From Exiguobacterium aestuarii (GTDB taxonomy: Bacteria > Bacillota > Bacilli > Exiguobacteriales > Exiguobacteriaceae): 64,000 nucleotides of DNA. The notes under the pieces are model-generated. The model ran no database searches. It saw only the letters and a program-made list of their open reading frames with translations, and was not told the DNA's origin. The position numbers were made by a program, and so were the translations under genes. The DNA is taken from positions 372,001 to 436,000 of the forward strand of contig NZ_JAIVAC010000001.1 of assembly GCF_020171655.1 (NCBI RefSeq). The letters run 5' to 3'. Of this stretch, positions 36,616-46,725 are shown one piece after another (position 1 is the first letter of the stretch; each line of letters starts with the position of its first letter).

Positions 36616-37386
36616 ATGGAACCAAGCCAACAAACGGTACGCAGTCTAGAAGACCGTATTCCGTACATGAAAAAGCAGCGACGGAAAAAAGCGAACCGTC
36701 GGATGTTCTCCGTGCTTTCTTTGTTTGGAATTCTCATCTTACTCGTGGTCTATATGCAAACTTCGATGTCGAACGTGAAAGAAGTGAACGTATCTGGGCT
36801 ATACTGGCTTGATGAATCCTACGTGTTTCAAAACATGGAGCTCGACACATCGACAAAATTTGTCAGTCTATCACCGAGCAAGATGAGTGACCAAATGGAA
36901 AAGTTGCCGGGTGTCAAACGGGTAGACATGGACCGATCTTGGTATAACGTCGTTCACGTCAATGTGACAGAAGAGAAGATGATTGCTTATGCTCGTGCGG
37001 AGACGGGAGATGTCGTCGTGTTAGCAGACGGCTCACTTCATCCGACAGGCACCATCACCGACCCTCAGAAGTTAAAAGATGGTCCACTGCTAAGAGAGTT
37101 CAATTCGGAAAAAGAACTCGAAAAGATTGCCAGTGAGTTGGAACAAGTCGATGACGCGACGCGAGCCCGTATGTCGGAAGTCATCTTGTCTAAACAAAAG
37201 GGAGAGCCGACACGTTACGAGATCTTTATGAATGACGGAAATACGCTTCTCACCCCGACGCTGAAGTTAAGTGAGACCGTTTCGAAATATGGAGAAATCT
37301 ATGAAAACATTCCGAAAGGTCAGCAAGGAACAGTCGTCATGGATGGTGGTTTTTATTTTGTTCCATACAAGAAAACGAATGAATAA
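36616..37386 (+). CDS. divIB: Cell-division protein DivIB (FtsQ)
   Basis: The 256-residue bitopic protein has a basic cytoplasmic N-terminus (KKQRRKKANRRM), one membrane segment (about 31-49), and a POTRA domain beginning at VKEVNVSGLYWLDES. It continues with the beta/FtsQ domain (VVLADGSLHPTGTI). It belongs to the FtsL-DivIC-DivIB complex. ATG at 36616 follows AAAGGAG. It directly follows murG (murB missing) and ends the first dcw transcript at a terminator. Confidence 0.95.
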   Translation: MEPSQQTVRSLEDRIPYMKKQRRKKANRRMFSVLSLFGILILLVVYMQTSMSNVKEVNVSGLYWLDESYVFQNMELDTSTKFVSLSPSKMSDQMEKLPGVKRVDMDRSWYNVVHVNVTEEKMIAYARAETGDVVVLADGSLHPTGTITDPQKLKDGPLLREFNSEKELEKIASELEQVDDATRARMSEVILSKQKGEPTRYEIFMNDGNTLLTPTLKLSETVSKYGEIYENIPKGQQGTVVMDGGFYFVPYKKTNE

Positions 37387-37398
37387 TCAGTTATATTA

Positions 37399-37429
37399 CA
37401 GCCCTTAGACACATAAGGGCTGTTTTTTT
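37399..37429 (+). terminator. Terminator after divIB
   Basis: CAGCCCTTA and TAAGGGCTG pair perfectly around a six-base loop and are followed by seven T residues. Confidence 0.92.
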
Positions 37430-37548
37430 GTCTTTTGTAAACGAATTGATAACGCGAAACCGCTTAAATTGTAGGATTCTACCTTTTCTCACTATCTTAT
37501 TTGTTGTAAACTTAGACGTGAGATATCTTGTCGAAACCAACAATTTTT

Positions 37549-37577
37549 TTGGATATCTGTCATATTTGTCATGTAAT
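37549..37577 (+). promoter_or_regulatory. Candidate ftsAZ promoter
   Basis: TTGGAT is spaced 17 bp from TGTAAT, 38 bp before the ftsA start, in the AT-rich 228-bp gap after the divIB terminator. The terminator upstream requires a promoter here; this is the best match but not a strong one. Confidence 0.45.
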
Positions 37578-37614
37578 TTGTACAGGAAAATTATAGAGCG
37601 GAGGTGTTTCCCTT

Positions 37615-38901
37615 TTGGAAGCGAATGGTTATGTGGCCGCATTAGATATTGGAACGTCAGAGATTAAGCTCGTCGTCGGTGAATTGCTCGGCGGAACGCT
37701 TAATATTTTGGCAGAAGGGTGTGCACCGTCTGCAGGGGTGAAACGTGGTGCTGTCGTAGACATCGATAAAACAGTCCAAGCGATCAAACAGGCCGTTGAA
37801 CACGCGGAGACATCGTTAGGTGATCAAATTCGATCTGTATACGTTGCCATCGAAGGGGAACATATCCAAATTGCCCCATGTCATGGAATCGCATCCGTGA
37901 AGCGGGAAGATCAGGAAATTACAGATGCAGACGTGATGGAGGTCATCAATTCAGCACAAGTGATGCGATTACCGGATGAGATGAGTGTCATCGATGTAAT
38001 CCCATCATCATTCACGGTGGATCAACAAACGGGCGTCGTCGATCCTCGTGGAATGCTTGGTTATCGACTAGAAATGCATGGGAAAATGGTTACTGGATCG
38101 AAGACAATTTTACATAGTATTCGTCGTTCGATTGAACGTGCCGGATTACACCTCGAAGGATTTATTTTAGGGAACCTCGCGCTCGGCATGAGTGCAGCTT
38201 CTGTAGATGAAATCGACCTCGGCATTGGTCTTGTCGATGTCGGGCACGAAAAGACGACGGTCTCGGTATTTTATCGCGGAGATCTCGTTTACTCGTATAT
38301 CCTTCCAGTCGGTGGAGACCATATGACAAGAGACTTGGTCTATAAGCTAAATTGCAAATATCAAGACGCCAAAGTGGCGAAAGAAGAATACGGTCTCGCA
38401 CTCGAAGAAATGGCCGATGGAACAGAAGGTTTCTCCTACACGAACATCAATGGGGAAGTGGCGTTCGAACCACAGTCAGAAATTAGCTATGTTTTAGAGG
38501 CGAGAATAGAGGAAATGTTTACCCTTATGTTGAATAAGGTTCAAAAAGTAGGTGTTCCGATGCTGAATGGCGGATACTTACTCTGCGGTGGAGCTGCTGC
38601 TCTACCAGGTATTCAAGAGTTAGCGACTCGTGTCATGGGTCAAAAGACGAGATTGTATCAACCGTCGTCGATTGGCGTCAGACATCCAAAATACGCGACA
38701 GCAGTCGGTGTTTTGAAATATGTCTTAATGAGTGATCATCACGTTTCAAAATCTCAACTCGAAAAACCGGAAGTTCGCTACGAAACGCTTCACAATAAGC
38801 AGGAACCGACCGATACTCATGTTGGAGAGAACGAATACGAGACCGATCAAGAGTCGAAAAAAGGTTTTAGTCGTTTGATGGAAAAATTATTTGGCGTTTA
38901 A
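37615..38901 (+). CDS. ftsA: Cell-division actin-like protein FtsA
   Basis: FtsA tethers FtsZ to the membrane. The 428-residue protein has the actin-fold phosphate loop LDIGTSEIKLVVGE at the N-terminus, the second phosphate motif GLVDVGHEKTTVSVF near residue 205, and GGYLLCGGAAALPG near residue 321. A C-terminal amphipathic helix (KKGFSRLMEKLFGV) is the membrane-targeting sequence. The start is TTG at 37615, 8 nt after GGAGGTG. It precedes ftsZ by 46 bp. Confidence 0.97.
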   Translation: MEANGYVAALDIGTSEIKLVVGELLGGTLNILAEGCAPSAGVKRGAVVDIDKTVQAIKQAVEHAETSLGDQIRSVYVAIEGEHIQIAPCHGIASVKREDQEITDADVMEVINSAQVMRLPDEMSVIDVIPSSFTVDQQTGVVDPRGMLGYRLEMHGKMVTGSKTILHSIRRSIERAGLHLEGFILGNLALGMSAASVDEIDLGIGLVDVGHEKTTVSVFYRGDLVYSYILPVGGDHMTRDLVYKLNCKYQDAKVAKEEYGLALEEMADGTEGFSYTNINGEVAFEPQSEISYVLEARIEEMFTLMLNKVQKVGVPMLNGGYLLCGGAAALPGIQELATRVMGQKTRLYQPSSIGVRHPKYATAVGVLKYVLMSDHHVSKSQLEKPEVRYETLHNKQEPTDTHVGENEYETDQESKKGFSRLMEKLFGV

Positions 38902-38947
38902 GCTGACGTTGTAATACAACTTGGAAAATAAGTAGGGGGATACCTGA

Positions 38948-40090
38948 ATGATGTACTTTGATGAGGCGATTGACGCCGTAGCAAAAATTAAAGTAATTGG
39001 AGTCGGAGGCGGCGGTTCAAACGCCGTTAACCGTATGATTGAACATGGGGTACAAGGAGTTGAGTTCATCGCTGTCAACACGGATGCTCAAGCCTTGAAT
39101 ATGTCGAAAGCCGATGTAAAACTTCAACTTGGTGCCAAATTGACACGTGGTCTCGGTGCTGGTGCGAATCCGGATATCGGTAAAAAAGCGGCAGAAGAAA
39201 GCCGCGAACAATTGATTGAAGCGCTTGATGGAGCGGATATGGTTTTCGTCACAGCTGGTATGGGCGGCGGAACAGGAACTGGTGCTGCACCGGTCATCGC
39301 TGAGATTTCAAAAGAAATCGGCGCGCTCACAGTCGGTGTCGTCACAAAACCATTCATGTTTGAAGGCCGGAAGCGCATGCAACACGCGCAACATGGGATT
39401 CAAGCGTTTAAAGAAAAAGTAGATACACTCATCGTCATTCCAAACGATAAGCTTCTTGAAATCGTGGAACGCAACACACCGATGATCGAAGCCTTCCGTG
39501 AAGCGGACAACGTCCTTCGTCAAGGTGTACAAGGGATCACTGACTTGATCGCCATCCCTGGTCTCATCAACCTTGACTTCGCTGACGTGAAGACGATCAT
39601 GACAGAAAAAGGATCTGCACTCATGGGTGTAGGTGTTGCTACAGGTGAAAACCGTGCCGTTGAAGCAGCGAAGAAAGCAATCTCTTCACCACTTCTCGAA
39701 TCTTCAATCGAAGGAGCGAAAGGTGTCTTGATGAACATTACAGGTGGGCTCAGCCTTAGCTTGTATGAAGTGACAGAAGCAGCTCAAATCGTTCAAAGTG
39801 CCGCAGATGAAGAAGTGAACTTGATCTTCGGTTCAGTCATCAACGAAAACTTGAACGATGAAATCATCGTCACCGTGATCGCAACTGAATTTGCTGAGGA
39901 AACACAAGGGGCGAACCCGTTCCTTCAGCAGCCGAAAAAACAGCCAGAGGTTGAGAACAAGGAACCCCAACCAAAAGCAAATGAAGCGGCTCAACAAGAC
40001 GAAGGGAACTTCCATCGCCCAGTGTATGGAGGAGACGTCCCAGACGAGACGATCAACATCCCTGCGTTCGTGAGACAACGCCGTAACTAA
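38948..40090 (+). CDS. ftsZ: Cell-division tubulin homologue FtsZ
   Basis: FtsZ polymerises into the Z ring. The 380-residue GTPase has [18 protein letters not shown] at the N-terminus, the tubulin signature [10 protein letters not shown] near residue 104, and the T7 loop [12 protein letters not shown] charged Gln-rich linker (residues 318-362) leads to the C-terminal peptide [13 protein letters not shown] that binds FtsA and SepF. ATG at 38948 follows GGGGGA by 7 nt; the next ATG is also possible. In Bacillus bpr and the spoIIGA-sigE-sigG group follow; here ylmD follows at once. Confidence 0.98.
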   Translation: MMYFDEAIDAVAKIKVIGVGGGGSNAVNRMIEHGVQGVEFIAVNTDAQALNMSKADVKLQLGAKLTRGLGAGANPDIGKKAAEESREQLIEALDGADMVFVTAGMGGGTGTGAAPVIAEISKEIGALTVGVVTKPFMFEGRKRMQHAQHGIQAFKEKVDTLIVIPNDKLLEIVERNTPMIEAFREADNVLRQGVQGITDLIAIPGLINLDFADVKTIMTEKGSALMGVGVATGENRAVEAAKKAISSPLLESSIEGAKGVLMNITGGLSLSLYEVTEAAQIVQSAADEEVNLIFGSVINENLNDEIIVTVIATEFAEETQGANPFLQQPKKQPEVENKEPQPKANEAAQQDEGNFHRPVYGGDVPDETINIPAFVRQRRN

Positions 40091-40095
40091 ACAAC

Positions 40096-40125
40096 AAGGG
40101 GTGCCGTGACTCGGCATCCCTTTTT
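40096..40125 (+). terminator. ftsZ terminator
   Basis: AAGGGGTGCCG and CGGCATCCCTT pair over 11 bp (one G-U) around a five-base loop and continue into TTTTT. Confidence 0.9.
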
Positions 40126-40143
40126 CTAAAAAAGGAGAAACCG

Positions 40144-40905
40144 ATGCAACTGTTACATACATGGGAAACCGAAACGAATCGCTATCATGCTTACGTGACG
40201 ACACGGACGAACGGACACAATGCCGGAAACGTTGGTCTTCATGTCGGCGATGATATTGATGGAGTCATTCAAAATCGTCAATGGTTCTTTCGACAGGCGA
40301 ATCTTTCGCTAGAAGACTCTGTTTGGGCCGACCAAGTGCACGGGATAACGGTCCAAAGCGTGGATTCAGCGGACAAGGGCAAAGGTGCATTTCGATATGA
40401 CGAGGCAATTTCGCAAACAGACGGACTCATCACAAAAGAAGAAGCTTTGCCGCTCGCTCTCGTCTTTGCAGATTGCGTACCTCTCTTTTTCTGTGCGAAA
40501 GACCATGGAGTCATCGGTGTCGCTCATGCGGGTTGGAAAGGGACCGTCGGCAATATCGTCACGTCCATGATCCAAGCGTTTGAAGATCAAGGCATCGATG
40601 CGACAGAAGTGGACATGCTCGTCGGTCCAGCGATTGCTGGGAATGAATATGAGGTCGATCGTCGAGTGCTAGATGCGGTTCAATCCGTTTCGCCGATTGC
40701 CTATCAACGAGCCGTTCGACAGGAGTCGGGCGACCATGCCTTGTTGTCACTCCAAGCAGTCAATGAAGTATTGGCAAACGAACATGACGCGTCCGTCATG
40801 CAATCGAATTTATCGACTGGCGCAAATACTCCGTTTTTCTCGTATCGAGACGGAGAAACGAAACGTCGGTTTGCGGCAGTCATCGTCAAGGAGCGTAAAT
40901 TGTGA
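40144..40905 (+). CDS. ylmD: YlmD/PgeF, multicopper-like (DUF152) protein
   Basis: The 253-residue protein belongs to the YfiH/LACC1/DUF152 family. It has WADQVHGITVQSV, the metal-binding LVFADCVPLFF and GVAHAGWKGTVGNIV motifs with the paired His and Cys. Family members act on purine nucleosides and, in E. coli, edit misincorporated L-Ser in cell-wall precursors. The exact role here is not known. It is the first gene of ylmDEFGH, 14 bp after the ftsZ terminator, and overlaps ylmE by four bases. Confidence 0.92.
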   Translation: MQLLHTWETETNRYHAYVTTRTNGHNAGNVGLHVGDDIDGVIQNRQWFFRQANLSLEDSVWADQVHGITVQSVDSADKGKGAFRYDEAISQTDGLITKEEALPLALVFADCVPLFFCAKDHGVIGVAHAGWKGTVGNIVTSMIQAFEDQGIDATEVDMLVGPAIAGNEYEVDRRVLDAVQSVSPIAYQRAVRQESGDHALLSLQAVNEVLANEHDASVMQSNLSTGANTPFFSYRDGETKRRFAAVIVKERKL

Positions 40906-41555
40906 GTATTTCAGATAACGTAAAACAAGTTCAATCTATCATGGCAGCCCACGTTCAAGATGTGGAGCCTACTTTGATTGCCGTCACGAAATCGGTAGGC
41001 GTAGACGTGGCCAATGCTCTCTACGCAGAAGGAATTCGTGACTTCGGTGAAAATCGTCCAGATTCCTTACTTGAAAAAGTGAACGGCATGCCAGAAGACG
41101 CAAAGTTTCACTTCATCGGCACGTTACAGACACGTAAGGTGAGACAAATCATCGATCACGTGGCAGCTATTCACTCATTGGACCGTTTATCACTCGCTGC
41201 AGAAATCGATAAACGAGCGAGCGAGACGATTGATTGTTTCGTTCAAGTGAATACGTCAGGAGAAGATTCAAAACATGGTCTTGAAATAGAGGAAGTTATG
41301 CCTTTCATCGAGAACTGTAAACAGTATCCTCACATTCGAATCATCGGTTTGATGACGATGGCGCCGTTCACGGAAGAAGAGTCAGTCCTTCGTGAGACGT
41401 TCGGTCGTTTACGTCGATTACGTGATGAAGTGAACGCAAAAGGGTTTGAACACGCCCCTTGCACGGAGCTATCGATGGGGATGTCAAACGATTATCCAAT
41501 CGCGATTGAAGAAGGCGCATCGTTTGTTCGTATTGGTACCGTACTTGTGCAATAA
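40902..41555 (+). CDS. ylmE: Pyridoxal-phosphate homeostasis protein YlmE (YggS/PLPBP)
   Basis: The 217-residue TIM-barrel protein binds PLP through the Lys of LIAVTKSVG near residue 32, with FGENRPDSLLEK, HFIGTLQTRKVR and LSMGMSNDYPIAI as further family motifs. It maintains B6 and amino-acid balance and has no known catalytic activity. GTG at 40902 overlaps the ylmD stop (GTGA). It precedes sepF as in B. subtilis. Confidence 0.96.
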   Translation: MSISDNVKQVQSIMAAHVQDVEPTLIAVTKSVGVDVANALYAEGIRDFGENRPDSLLEKVNGMPEDAKFHFIGTLQTRKVRQIIDHVAAIHSLDRLSLAAEIDKRASETIDCFVQVNTSGEDSKHGLEIEEVMPFIENCKQYPHIRIIGLMTMAPFTEEESVLRETFGRLRRLRDEVNAKGFEHAPCTELSMGMSNDYPIAIEEGASFVRIGTVLVQ

Positions 41556-41578
41556 TATATCTTAAGGAGGAATCCGTT

Positions 41579-42049
41579 ATGTCAATCAAAAACAAAATGA
41601 AAGATTTCTTTGGACTCGAGGAAGATCCGAACAGCACATACGAAGAAGAAGAGTTTGCCGTCGCAAACACATCAGCAACTTCTTCAACTGAAACAGCGGT
41701 CGTGAGACAAGAGGATCGCCCAAAATCAGCAAATAATCTCGTGGCATTGAATACGAAGAAGAAAGAACGCTCGAAAGTCGTATTGGCTGAACCACGTGTA
41801 TTCGCTGAAGCGCAAGATATTAGCGATCAATTGAAAGAAAACCGTGCTGTCATCGTCAATCTTCAGCGCATGTCAAAAGAGCAATCACGTCAAGTCGTCA
41901 ACTTCCTTTCCGGTGTCGTATATGCGCTAGAAGGATCGATGACTTCGATTGGACATAACACGATTCTGTGTACTCCGAACAATGTCGAATTGACTGGTTC
42001 AATCTCAAACTTGATTTCGGAGGATGAACTTCATAGTAAAGGGTGGTAA
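41579..42049 (+). CDS. sepF: Cell-division protein SepF
   Basis: SepF is a membrane-binding ring-forming partner of FtsZ. The 156-residue protein begins with an amphipathic membrane helix (MSIKNKMKDFFGLEE), has a disordered linker, and a C-terminal beta/alpha domain with EPRVFAEAQDISDQLKENR and RVVNFLSGVVYALEG-like segments (QVVNFLSGVVYALEG here). ATG at 41579 follows AAGGAGGAA. It binds the FtsZ C-terminal peptide. Confidence 0.96.
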   Translation: MSIKNKMKDFFGLEEDPNSTYEEEEFAVANTSATSSTETAVVRQEDRPKSANNLVALNTKKKERSKVVLAEPRVFAEAQDISDQLKENRAVIVNLQRMSKEQSRQVVNFLSGVVYALEGSMTSIGHNTILCTPNNVELTGSISNLISEDELHSKGW

Positions 42050-42053
42050 CTGA

Positions 42054-42323
42054 ATGGAAAACGTAATCCCTGCCTTAGGCAATACGTTAAGTACTTTGCT
42101 TGGTATTTATAGTTGGGTCCTGATCGGCTATATCTTATTATCATGGTTCCCGAACGCGCGTGAATCCATGTTCGGACAAATTTTATCATTTTTATGTGAA
42201 CCATTTTTAGCACCGTTCCGACGGATTATCCCACCAATCGGTGGCATGCTCGATATCTCTCCAATCGTCGCATTGTTCGTGCTTCGGATGGCACAAGCCG
42301 GTATCGCTGCCATTTTCGGGTGA
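42054..42323 (+). CDS. ylmG: YggT family membrane protein YlmG
   Basis: The 89-residue protein has two membrane segments and the YggT repeat sequence SWFPNARES...CEPFLAPFRRIIPPIGGMLDISPIVALF (two parts quoted). The family is linked to division or envelope organisation but has no proven activity. It lies 4 bp after sepF and 3 bp before ylmH. Confidence 0.93.
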   Translation: MENVIPALGNTLSTLLGIYSWVLIGYILLSWFPNARESMFGQILSFLCEPFLAPFRRIIPPIGGMLDISPIVALFVLRMAQAGIAAIFG

Positions 42324-42326
42324 TGT

Positions 42327-43097
42327 ATGAGCGTTTATGACCACTACCGACCAAGTGAACGGGCGTTCGTCGAACAAGTCTTGGATTGGGTACAACAAGT
42401 CGAGAACAGCTATGTATTAAAGTTGACGGACTTTTTAGACCCTCGTGAACAGCAAATCGTCAAACAGCTTGTCGGTAAACAGCTCGTCATTCACGACGAT
42501 GGCGGGTTTGAAGGAGCTGAACGACGTCGGCTGATTTTGGCGCCAGAGTATTATGAGCTAAATACCGATGATTTTGAAATTGAGATTCGTCGCATCGAAT
42601 ATCCGACAAAATTTGTTGACCTGACACATCGGCAAGTGACTGGAACTTTACTGAACGCTGGATTAAAGCGTCAAAAGTTTGGCGACGTCGTCCTGGAAGA
42701 GGAAATCGTCCAGTTTGCTACGACCCGCGAAGCGGTCGGGTTCATCGAAATGAACTTGGAACGTGTCGGAAAAGCAAGAGTTCGCATCTCCTCTGTTGCG
42801 AAGGATGACATTCTCGTCGTTCCGAAAACAGAGTGGGTCGAAGGGTTCGGCATCGTGTCCTCGTTACGATTTGATACGGTTGTGAGCGAGGTACTCAACA
42901 TATCTCGTCAGAAAGCTCAGGCGCTCGTGAAACACGGTGACTGCAAAGTGAATCATAAAGTCATTGAAGATCCGAGCTTCTTGCTTGAACCAGATGATCT
43001 TTTATCCGTCCGTGGATACGGTCGTATTAAGATGATGGAGATCCTTGGTTCGACTAAACGTGAAAAGATTAAAATCCAGTATGGGACCATACGTTAA
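42327..43097 (+). CDS. ylmH: S4-domain RNA-binding protein YlmH
   Basis: The 256-residue protein has an N-terminal YlmH domain and a C-terminal S4 RNA-binding domain (about residues 182-240, RFDTVVSEVLNISRQKAQALVKHGDCKVNHK). YlmH and RqcP-like S4 proteins act in ribosome-associated quality control; YlmH has been linked to C-terminal tailing on split 50S subunits, working with or beside RqcH, which is encoded at 61.6-63.3 kb. ATG at 42327 is within reach of the ylmG end. Confidence 0.93.
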   Translation: MSVYDHYRPSERAFVEQVLDWVQQVENSYVLKLTDFLDPREQQIVKQLVGKQLVIHDDGGFEGAERRRLILAPEYYELNTDDFEIEIRRIEYPTKFVDLTHRQVTGTLLNAGLKRQKFGDVVLEEEIVQFATTREAVGFIEMNLERVGKARVRISSVAKDDILVVPKTEWVEGFGIVSSLRFDTVVSEVLNISRQKAQALVKHGDCKVNHKVIEDPSFLLEPDDLLSVRGYGRIKMMEILGSTKREKIKIQYGTIR

Positions 43098-43116
43098 ATT
43101 TTAGGAGGAAAGTCGA

Positions 43117-43665
43117 ATGGCGTTGACACCGATTGATATTCATAATAAAGAATTCTCTTCCCGTTTTCGTGGGTACGACATCGATGAGGTCAATGAATTT
43201 TTAGATCAAATCATTAAAGAGTTTGAACTATTGATTCGTGAGAATCGACGGTATGAAGAACTTGTCAACGATATGCAAGCTCGCATTGACTACTTCTCCT
43301 CGATGGAAGATACATTGAACAAGTCGATCATCGTCGCGCAGGAAGCAGCGGAAGAAGTGAAGAACAACGCGCAAAAAGAAGCGAGCCTCATCTTGAAACA
43401 AGCGGAGCGTGAAGCGTACGCTCGTGAAGAAGAAGCGGCCCGTAAAGAGCAACTTGCAGAACGTGAAGTCGTTCAAATGCTCAAAAAAGTCGAGTTGTAT
43501 CGCACACGTTTCCGTGTCCTCGTTGACGCCCAAATGGAGCTCTTAAACAGCACCGAGTGGGAGACGATTGTCGGGGAGCCGCCTGTGCAGACGGTTCTTG
43601 ACGATAGATCAGAACTTGCGTATAATGACCACGAAGTCACACAGAATGAAGAACAACATGGATAA
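43117..43665 (+). CDS. divIVA: Cell-polarity/division protein DivIVA
   Basis: DivIVA recognises negative membrane curvature at the septum and poles. The 182-residue protein has the conserved N-terminal lipid-binding part (LTPIDIHNKEFSSRFRGYD) followed by IDEVNEFLDQII and a long coiled coil rich in Glu, Lys and Arg (about 30-145). A short acidic tail follows. ATG at 43117 follows TAGGAGGAAAG. It ends the ylmD-divIVA unit; no separate terminator is seen before the ileS T-box leader. Confidence 0.95.
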   Translation: MALTPIDIHNKEFSSRFRGYDIDEVNEFLDQIIKEFELLIRENRRYEELVNDMQARIDYFSSMEDTLNKSIIVAQEAAEEVKNNAQKEASLILKQAEREAYAREEEAARKEQLAEREVVQMLKKVELYRTRFRVLVDAQMELLNSTEWETIVGEPPVQTVLDDRSELAYNDHEVTQNEEQHG

Positions 43666-43675
43666 ATGATCAACA

Positions 43676-43925
43676 CGTTGAGTAGGACGCGTCGATCGAG
43701 TCATACCTACGAAGCGACTTAGGGACGGTGAGAGCCTAAGAGAAAGACTCGAATCGGTATCCCCTATGAGTCGTCACGCTGAACCAGAGTAAGCGTGACC
43801 GCCTGACCTCGTTATCGGTTACCGAGAGCGGTCTCACGAACGTGAGACTAGTAGGGTGGTACCGCGAGTCAACCAACTCGTCCCTATCAGGGATGGGTTG
43901 GTTTTTTTTGTTTTCTAAAAAATGT
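43676..43925 (+). promoter_or_regulatory. T-box riboswitch (tRNA-Ile) of ileS
   Basis: The 5' leader shows T-box features in order. Stem I has GAGTC/GACTC pairing and an apical GACGGTGAGAGCC loop. The stem II region GTCACGCT...AGCGTGAC encloses an AACCAGAGTA S-turn. A perfect stem III (GTCTCACG-AA-CGTGAGAC, 43831-43848) follows, then the T-box AGGGTGGTACCGCG (43853-43866). The specifier triplet is AUC at 43753-43755 or 43759-43761; either reads isoleucine. The terminator follows at 43871. Uncharged tRNA-Ile would favour the antiterminator. Confidence 0.93.
43871..43910 (+). terminator. T-box-controlled terminator of ileS
   Basis: AACCAAC...TCCCT and AGGGA...GTTGGTT form a two-part stem followed by eight T residues. 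The CGTCCC side is the part that the T-box would capture in the antiterminator. Confidence 0.92.
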
Positions 43926-43941
43926 TGATGGAGGAGTTTCG

Positions 43942-46668
43942 ATGAACTACAAAGACACGCTATTAATGCCAAACACAGAATTCGCAATGCGTGGGAATTT
44001 ACCAAAACGCGAACCAGCGATGCAAACAGAATGGGAAGACATGGACCTTTACAACAAGGTGCAAGAAAAAAATGCAGGGAAACCACAATACATCTTGCAT
44101 GATGGTCCTCCATATGCGAACGGCGACATCCACATGGGACATGCGATGAACAAAGTATTAAAAGACATCATCGTGCGTTTCAAAGGGATGAACGGATACC
44201 AGTCTCCAATGATTCCAGGTTGGGATACGCACGGTCTTCCAATCGAGAACGCCCTTCAAAAAGCTGGCGTCAACCGTAAAGAAATGACGGTCGCTGAATT
44301 CCGCGAAAAGTGTGCAGAATATGCAATGGAACAAGTGAACTCGCAACGTGAGCAGTTCAAACGTCTCGGTCTTCTCGCAGACTTTGAAAATCCATATATC
44401 ACGCTCCTTCCGGAATATGAAGCGGCACAAATCCGCTTGTTCGGGACGATGGCTGAAAAAGGATACATCTACAAAGGAAAGAAACCAGTCTACTGGTCGC
44501 CGTCTTCGGAGTCTGCACTCGCAGAAGCTGAAATCGAATATTACGATAAAAAATCACCAGCCATCTACGTGGCATTCCGCGTCGTAGACGGAAAAGACAC
44601 ATTGACGTCTGACGATCATTTCGTCATCTGGACGACGACGCCTTGGACAATCCCGGCGAACCTCGGGATCGCAGTGAGTGATGAGTTGACGTACACGCGC
44701 ATCGAACACGAAGGAAAAGGCTATATCGTCGCAGAGACGCTCGTTGAAGAAGTGACGACTGCGCTCGGCTGGACTGATTACACTGTGAGCGGTTCATGGA
44801 ACGGTCGCGACTTTGAATATATGACGGCCCAACATCCGTTGTATGACCGCACGTCACTCGTCATGCTCGGCGACCACGTCACAGCGGATGCGACTGGACT
44901 CGTCCACACGGCTCCAGGGCACGGGGAAGATGACTATCGTGTCGGACAGGCTTACGGCTTGGATGTCCTTTGTCCGGTCGATGACCGTGGTTACATGACG
45001 GCTGAGGCGCCTGGTTTTGAAGGGTTGTTCTATGAAGATGCGAACAAACAAATCGGGATGAAACTTGAAGAGAACGGCTACTTGCTCAACTTGAAGTTCA
45101 TCAAACACTCGTACCCGCATGACTGGCGTACGAAAAAACCGGTCATCTTCCGTGCGACACCACAATGGTTCGCTTCAATCAAAGATTTCCGTGAAGACAT
45201 GCTCCGTGAAATCGAAGAAGTGAATTGGGTTCCAGAATGGGGAATGACACGTCTTTACAACATGGTCCGTGACCGTGGGGACTGGGTCATCAGTCGTCAA
45301 CGTGCATGGGGCGTGCCGATTCCAATCTTCTATGCAGAGGATGGAACGGAAATCATCACGAACGAGACAATCGACCACGTCGCAAACTTGTTCCGTGAGC
45401 ACGGCTCGAACGTCTGGTACGAGCGCGAAGCAAAAGACCTTCTTCCTGAAGGGTTTACACATCCGAACAGTCCGAATGGCGAATTCCGTAAAGAACTCGA
45501 TATCATGGACGTCTGGTTCGATTCAGGTTCTTCACACGCTGGTGTATTAGAGGAACGTGAAAACCTTCGTCGCCCCGCAGACCTTTACCTTGAAGGATCT
45601 GACCAATACCGCGGTTGGTTCAACTCGTCACTCTCAACAGCTGTTGCGACGACGGGCAAAGCGCCATACCGAAACGTCTTGAGCCACGGTTTCGTCCTTG
45701 ATGGGGATGGACGTAAGATGTCGAAGTCGCTCGGTAACACGATTGCGCCAAACGATCTCGTGAAGCAATATGGTGCTGAAATCGTCCGTCTATGGGTCGC
45801 GTCAGTCGACTATCAGTCTGACGTTCGCGCTTCGCACGACAACTTTAAACAAGTGTCAGAAGTATACCGGAAGATGCGTAACACAATCCGTTTCCTTCTT
45901 GGAAACTTGAACGGGTTTGATCCGTCGATGCGTGTCGCATTCAATGACATGCCAGAAGCAGACCGCTTCATGGCAACGAAACTGAAACAGCTCCAAGCAA
46001 AAGTGGTCAAAGCGTATGACACGTTTGACTTCATGGCGGTGTATCATCTCGTTCATAACTTCTGCGTTAACGAGTTGTCATCGTTCTATCTCGACTTTAC
46101 AAAAGATATCCTTTATATCGAGCGTGAAGACGATCTCCGCCGTCGTGCCGTTCAGACGGTCATGTACGATGCGGTCGTCCTTTTGACGAAGCTCTTGGCT
46201 CCAGTCCTTCCACACACTGCCGATGAGGCGTGGAAAGAGGTGCCTGGGAAGTCGGAAGCAAGCATCTTCTTGACGGATCTAGAAGAAGTGGATGCATTGA
46301 CTGCTGACGAGCAAACGTTATTAGAGAAATGGTCGAAATTCCTCGTCTTCCGTGACGATGTCCTCAAAGCGATCGAAATCGCACGTGGCGAGAAATTGAT
46401 CGGGAAACCGCTCGAGGCGAAATTGATTCTCGCACCGAAAGCAGAGACTGCGGCGTTATTGGAAACAATCGATAACGTCAGTCAGTTGCTTCAAGTATCA
46501 CAAGTAGAATGGGCTGAGACGGCAGACGTCGATTATGCGACGACGAAAATCACAGTCAAGAAAGCAGATGGTGCTGCTTGTGCACGTTGTTGGACATACT
46601 CGACAGAGCTTGGACAAAACGAAGAGCATCCTGAGCTTTGCCCACGCTGTGCATCAGTAATCGGTTAA
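43942..46668 (+). CDS. ileS: Isoleucyl-tRNA synthetase
   Basis: The 908-residue class I synthetase has the HIGH-type motif HMGHA in [15 protein letters not shown] near residue 60, the large CP1 editing domain (about 190-390, with [14 protein letters not shown]), and the KMSKS motif in [11 protein letters not shown] near residue 593. A C-terminal zinc finger with CARCW and CPRC closes the protein. ATG at 43942 follows TGGAGGAG. Expression is controlled by the T-box leader. Confidence 0.98.
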   Translation: MNYKDTLLMPNTEFAMRGNLPKREPAMQTEWEDMDLYNKVQEKNAGKPQYILHDGPPYANGDIHMGHAMNKVLKDIIVRFKGMNGYQSPMIPGWDTHGLPIENALQKAGVNRKEMTVAEFREKCAEYAMEQVNSQREQFKRLGLLADFENPYITLLPEYEAAQIRLFGTMAEKGYIYKGKKPVYWSPSSESALAEAEIEYYDKKSPAIYVAFRVVDGKDTLTSDDHFVIWTTTPWTIPANLGIAVSDELTYTRIEHEGKGYIVAETLVEEVTTALGWTDYTVSGSWNGRDFEYMTAQHPLYDRTSLVMLGDHVTADATGLVHTAPGHGEDDYRVGQAYGLDVLCPVDDRGYMTAEAPGFEGLFYEDANKQIGMKLEENGYLLNLKFIKHSYPHDWRTKKPVIFRATPQWFASIKDFREDMLREIEEVNWVPEWGMTRLYNMVRDRGDWVISRQRAWGVPIPIFYAEDGTEIITNETIDHVANLFREHGSNVWYEREAKDLLPEGFTHPNSPNGEFRKELDIMDVWFDSGSSHAGVLEERENLRRPADLYLEGSDQYRGWFNSSLSTAVATTGKAPYRNVLSHGFVLDGDGRKMSKSLGNTIAPNDLVKQYGAEIVRLWVASVDYQSDVRASHDNFKQVSEVYRKMRNTIRFLLGNLNGFDPSMRVAFNDMPEADRFMATKLKQLQAKVVKAYDTFDFMAVYHLVHNFCVNELSSFYLDFTKDILYIEREDDLRRRAVQTVMYDAVVLLTKLLAPVLPHTADEAWKEVPGKSEASIFLTDLEEVDALTADEQTLLEKWSKFLVFRDDVLKAIEIARGEKLIGKPLEAKLILAPKAETAALLETIDNVSQLLQVSQVEWAETADVDYATTKITVKKADGAACARCWTYSTELGQNEEHPELCPRCASVIG

Positions 46669-46672
46669 GACG

Positions 46673-46702
46673 AACCGGAGTGGCGTCCCCACTCCGGTTT
46701 CT
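46673..46702 (+). terminator. ileS terminator
   Basis: AACCGGAGTGG and CCACTCCGGTT pair perfectly around five bases and end in TTTCTT, 5 bp after the ileS stop. Confidence 0.85.
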
Positions 46703-46725
46703 TAACGGCTTGAAAGGAGACGCAT

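Noticed and set aside
43676-43925. Another riboswitch or small-RNA class for the ileS leader
   Set aside because: The AGGGTGGTACCGCG T-box, stem III and terminator are unmistakable for a T-box, and Ile AUC specifier candidates fit the downstream gene.
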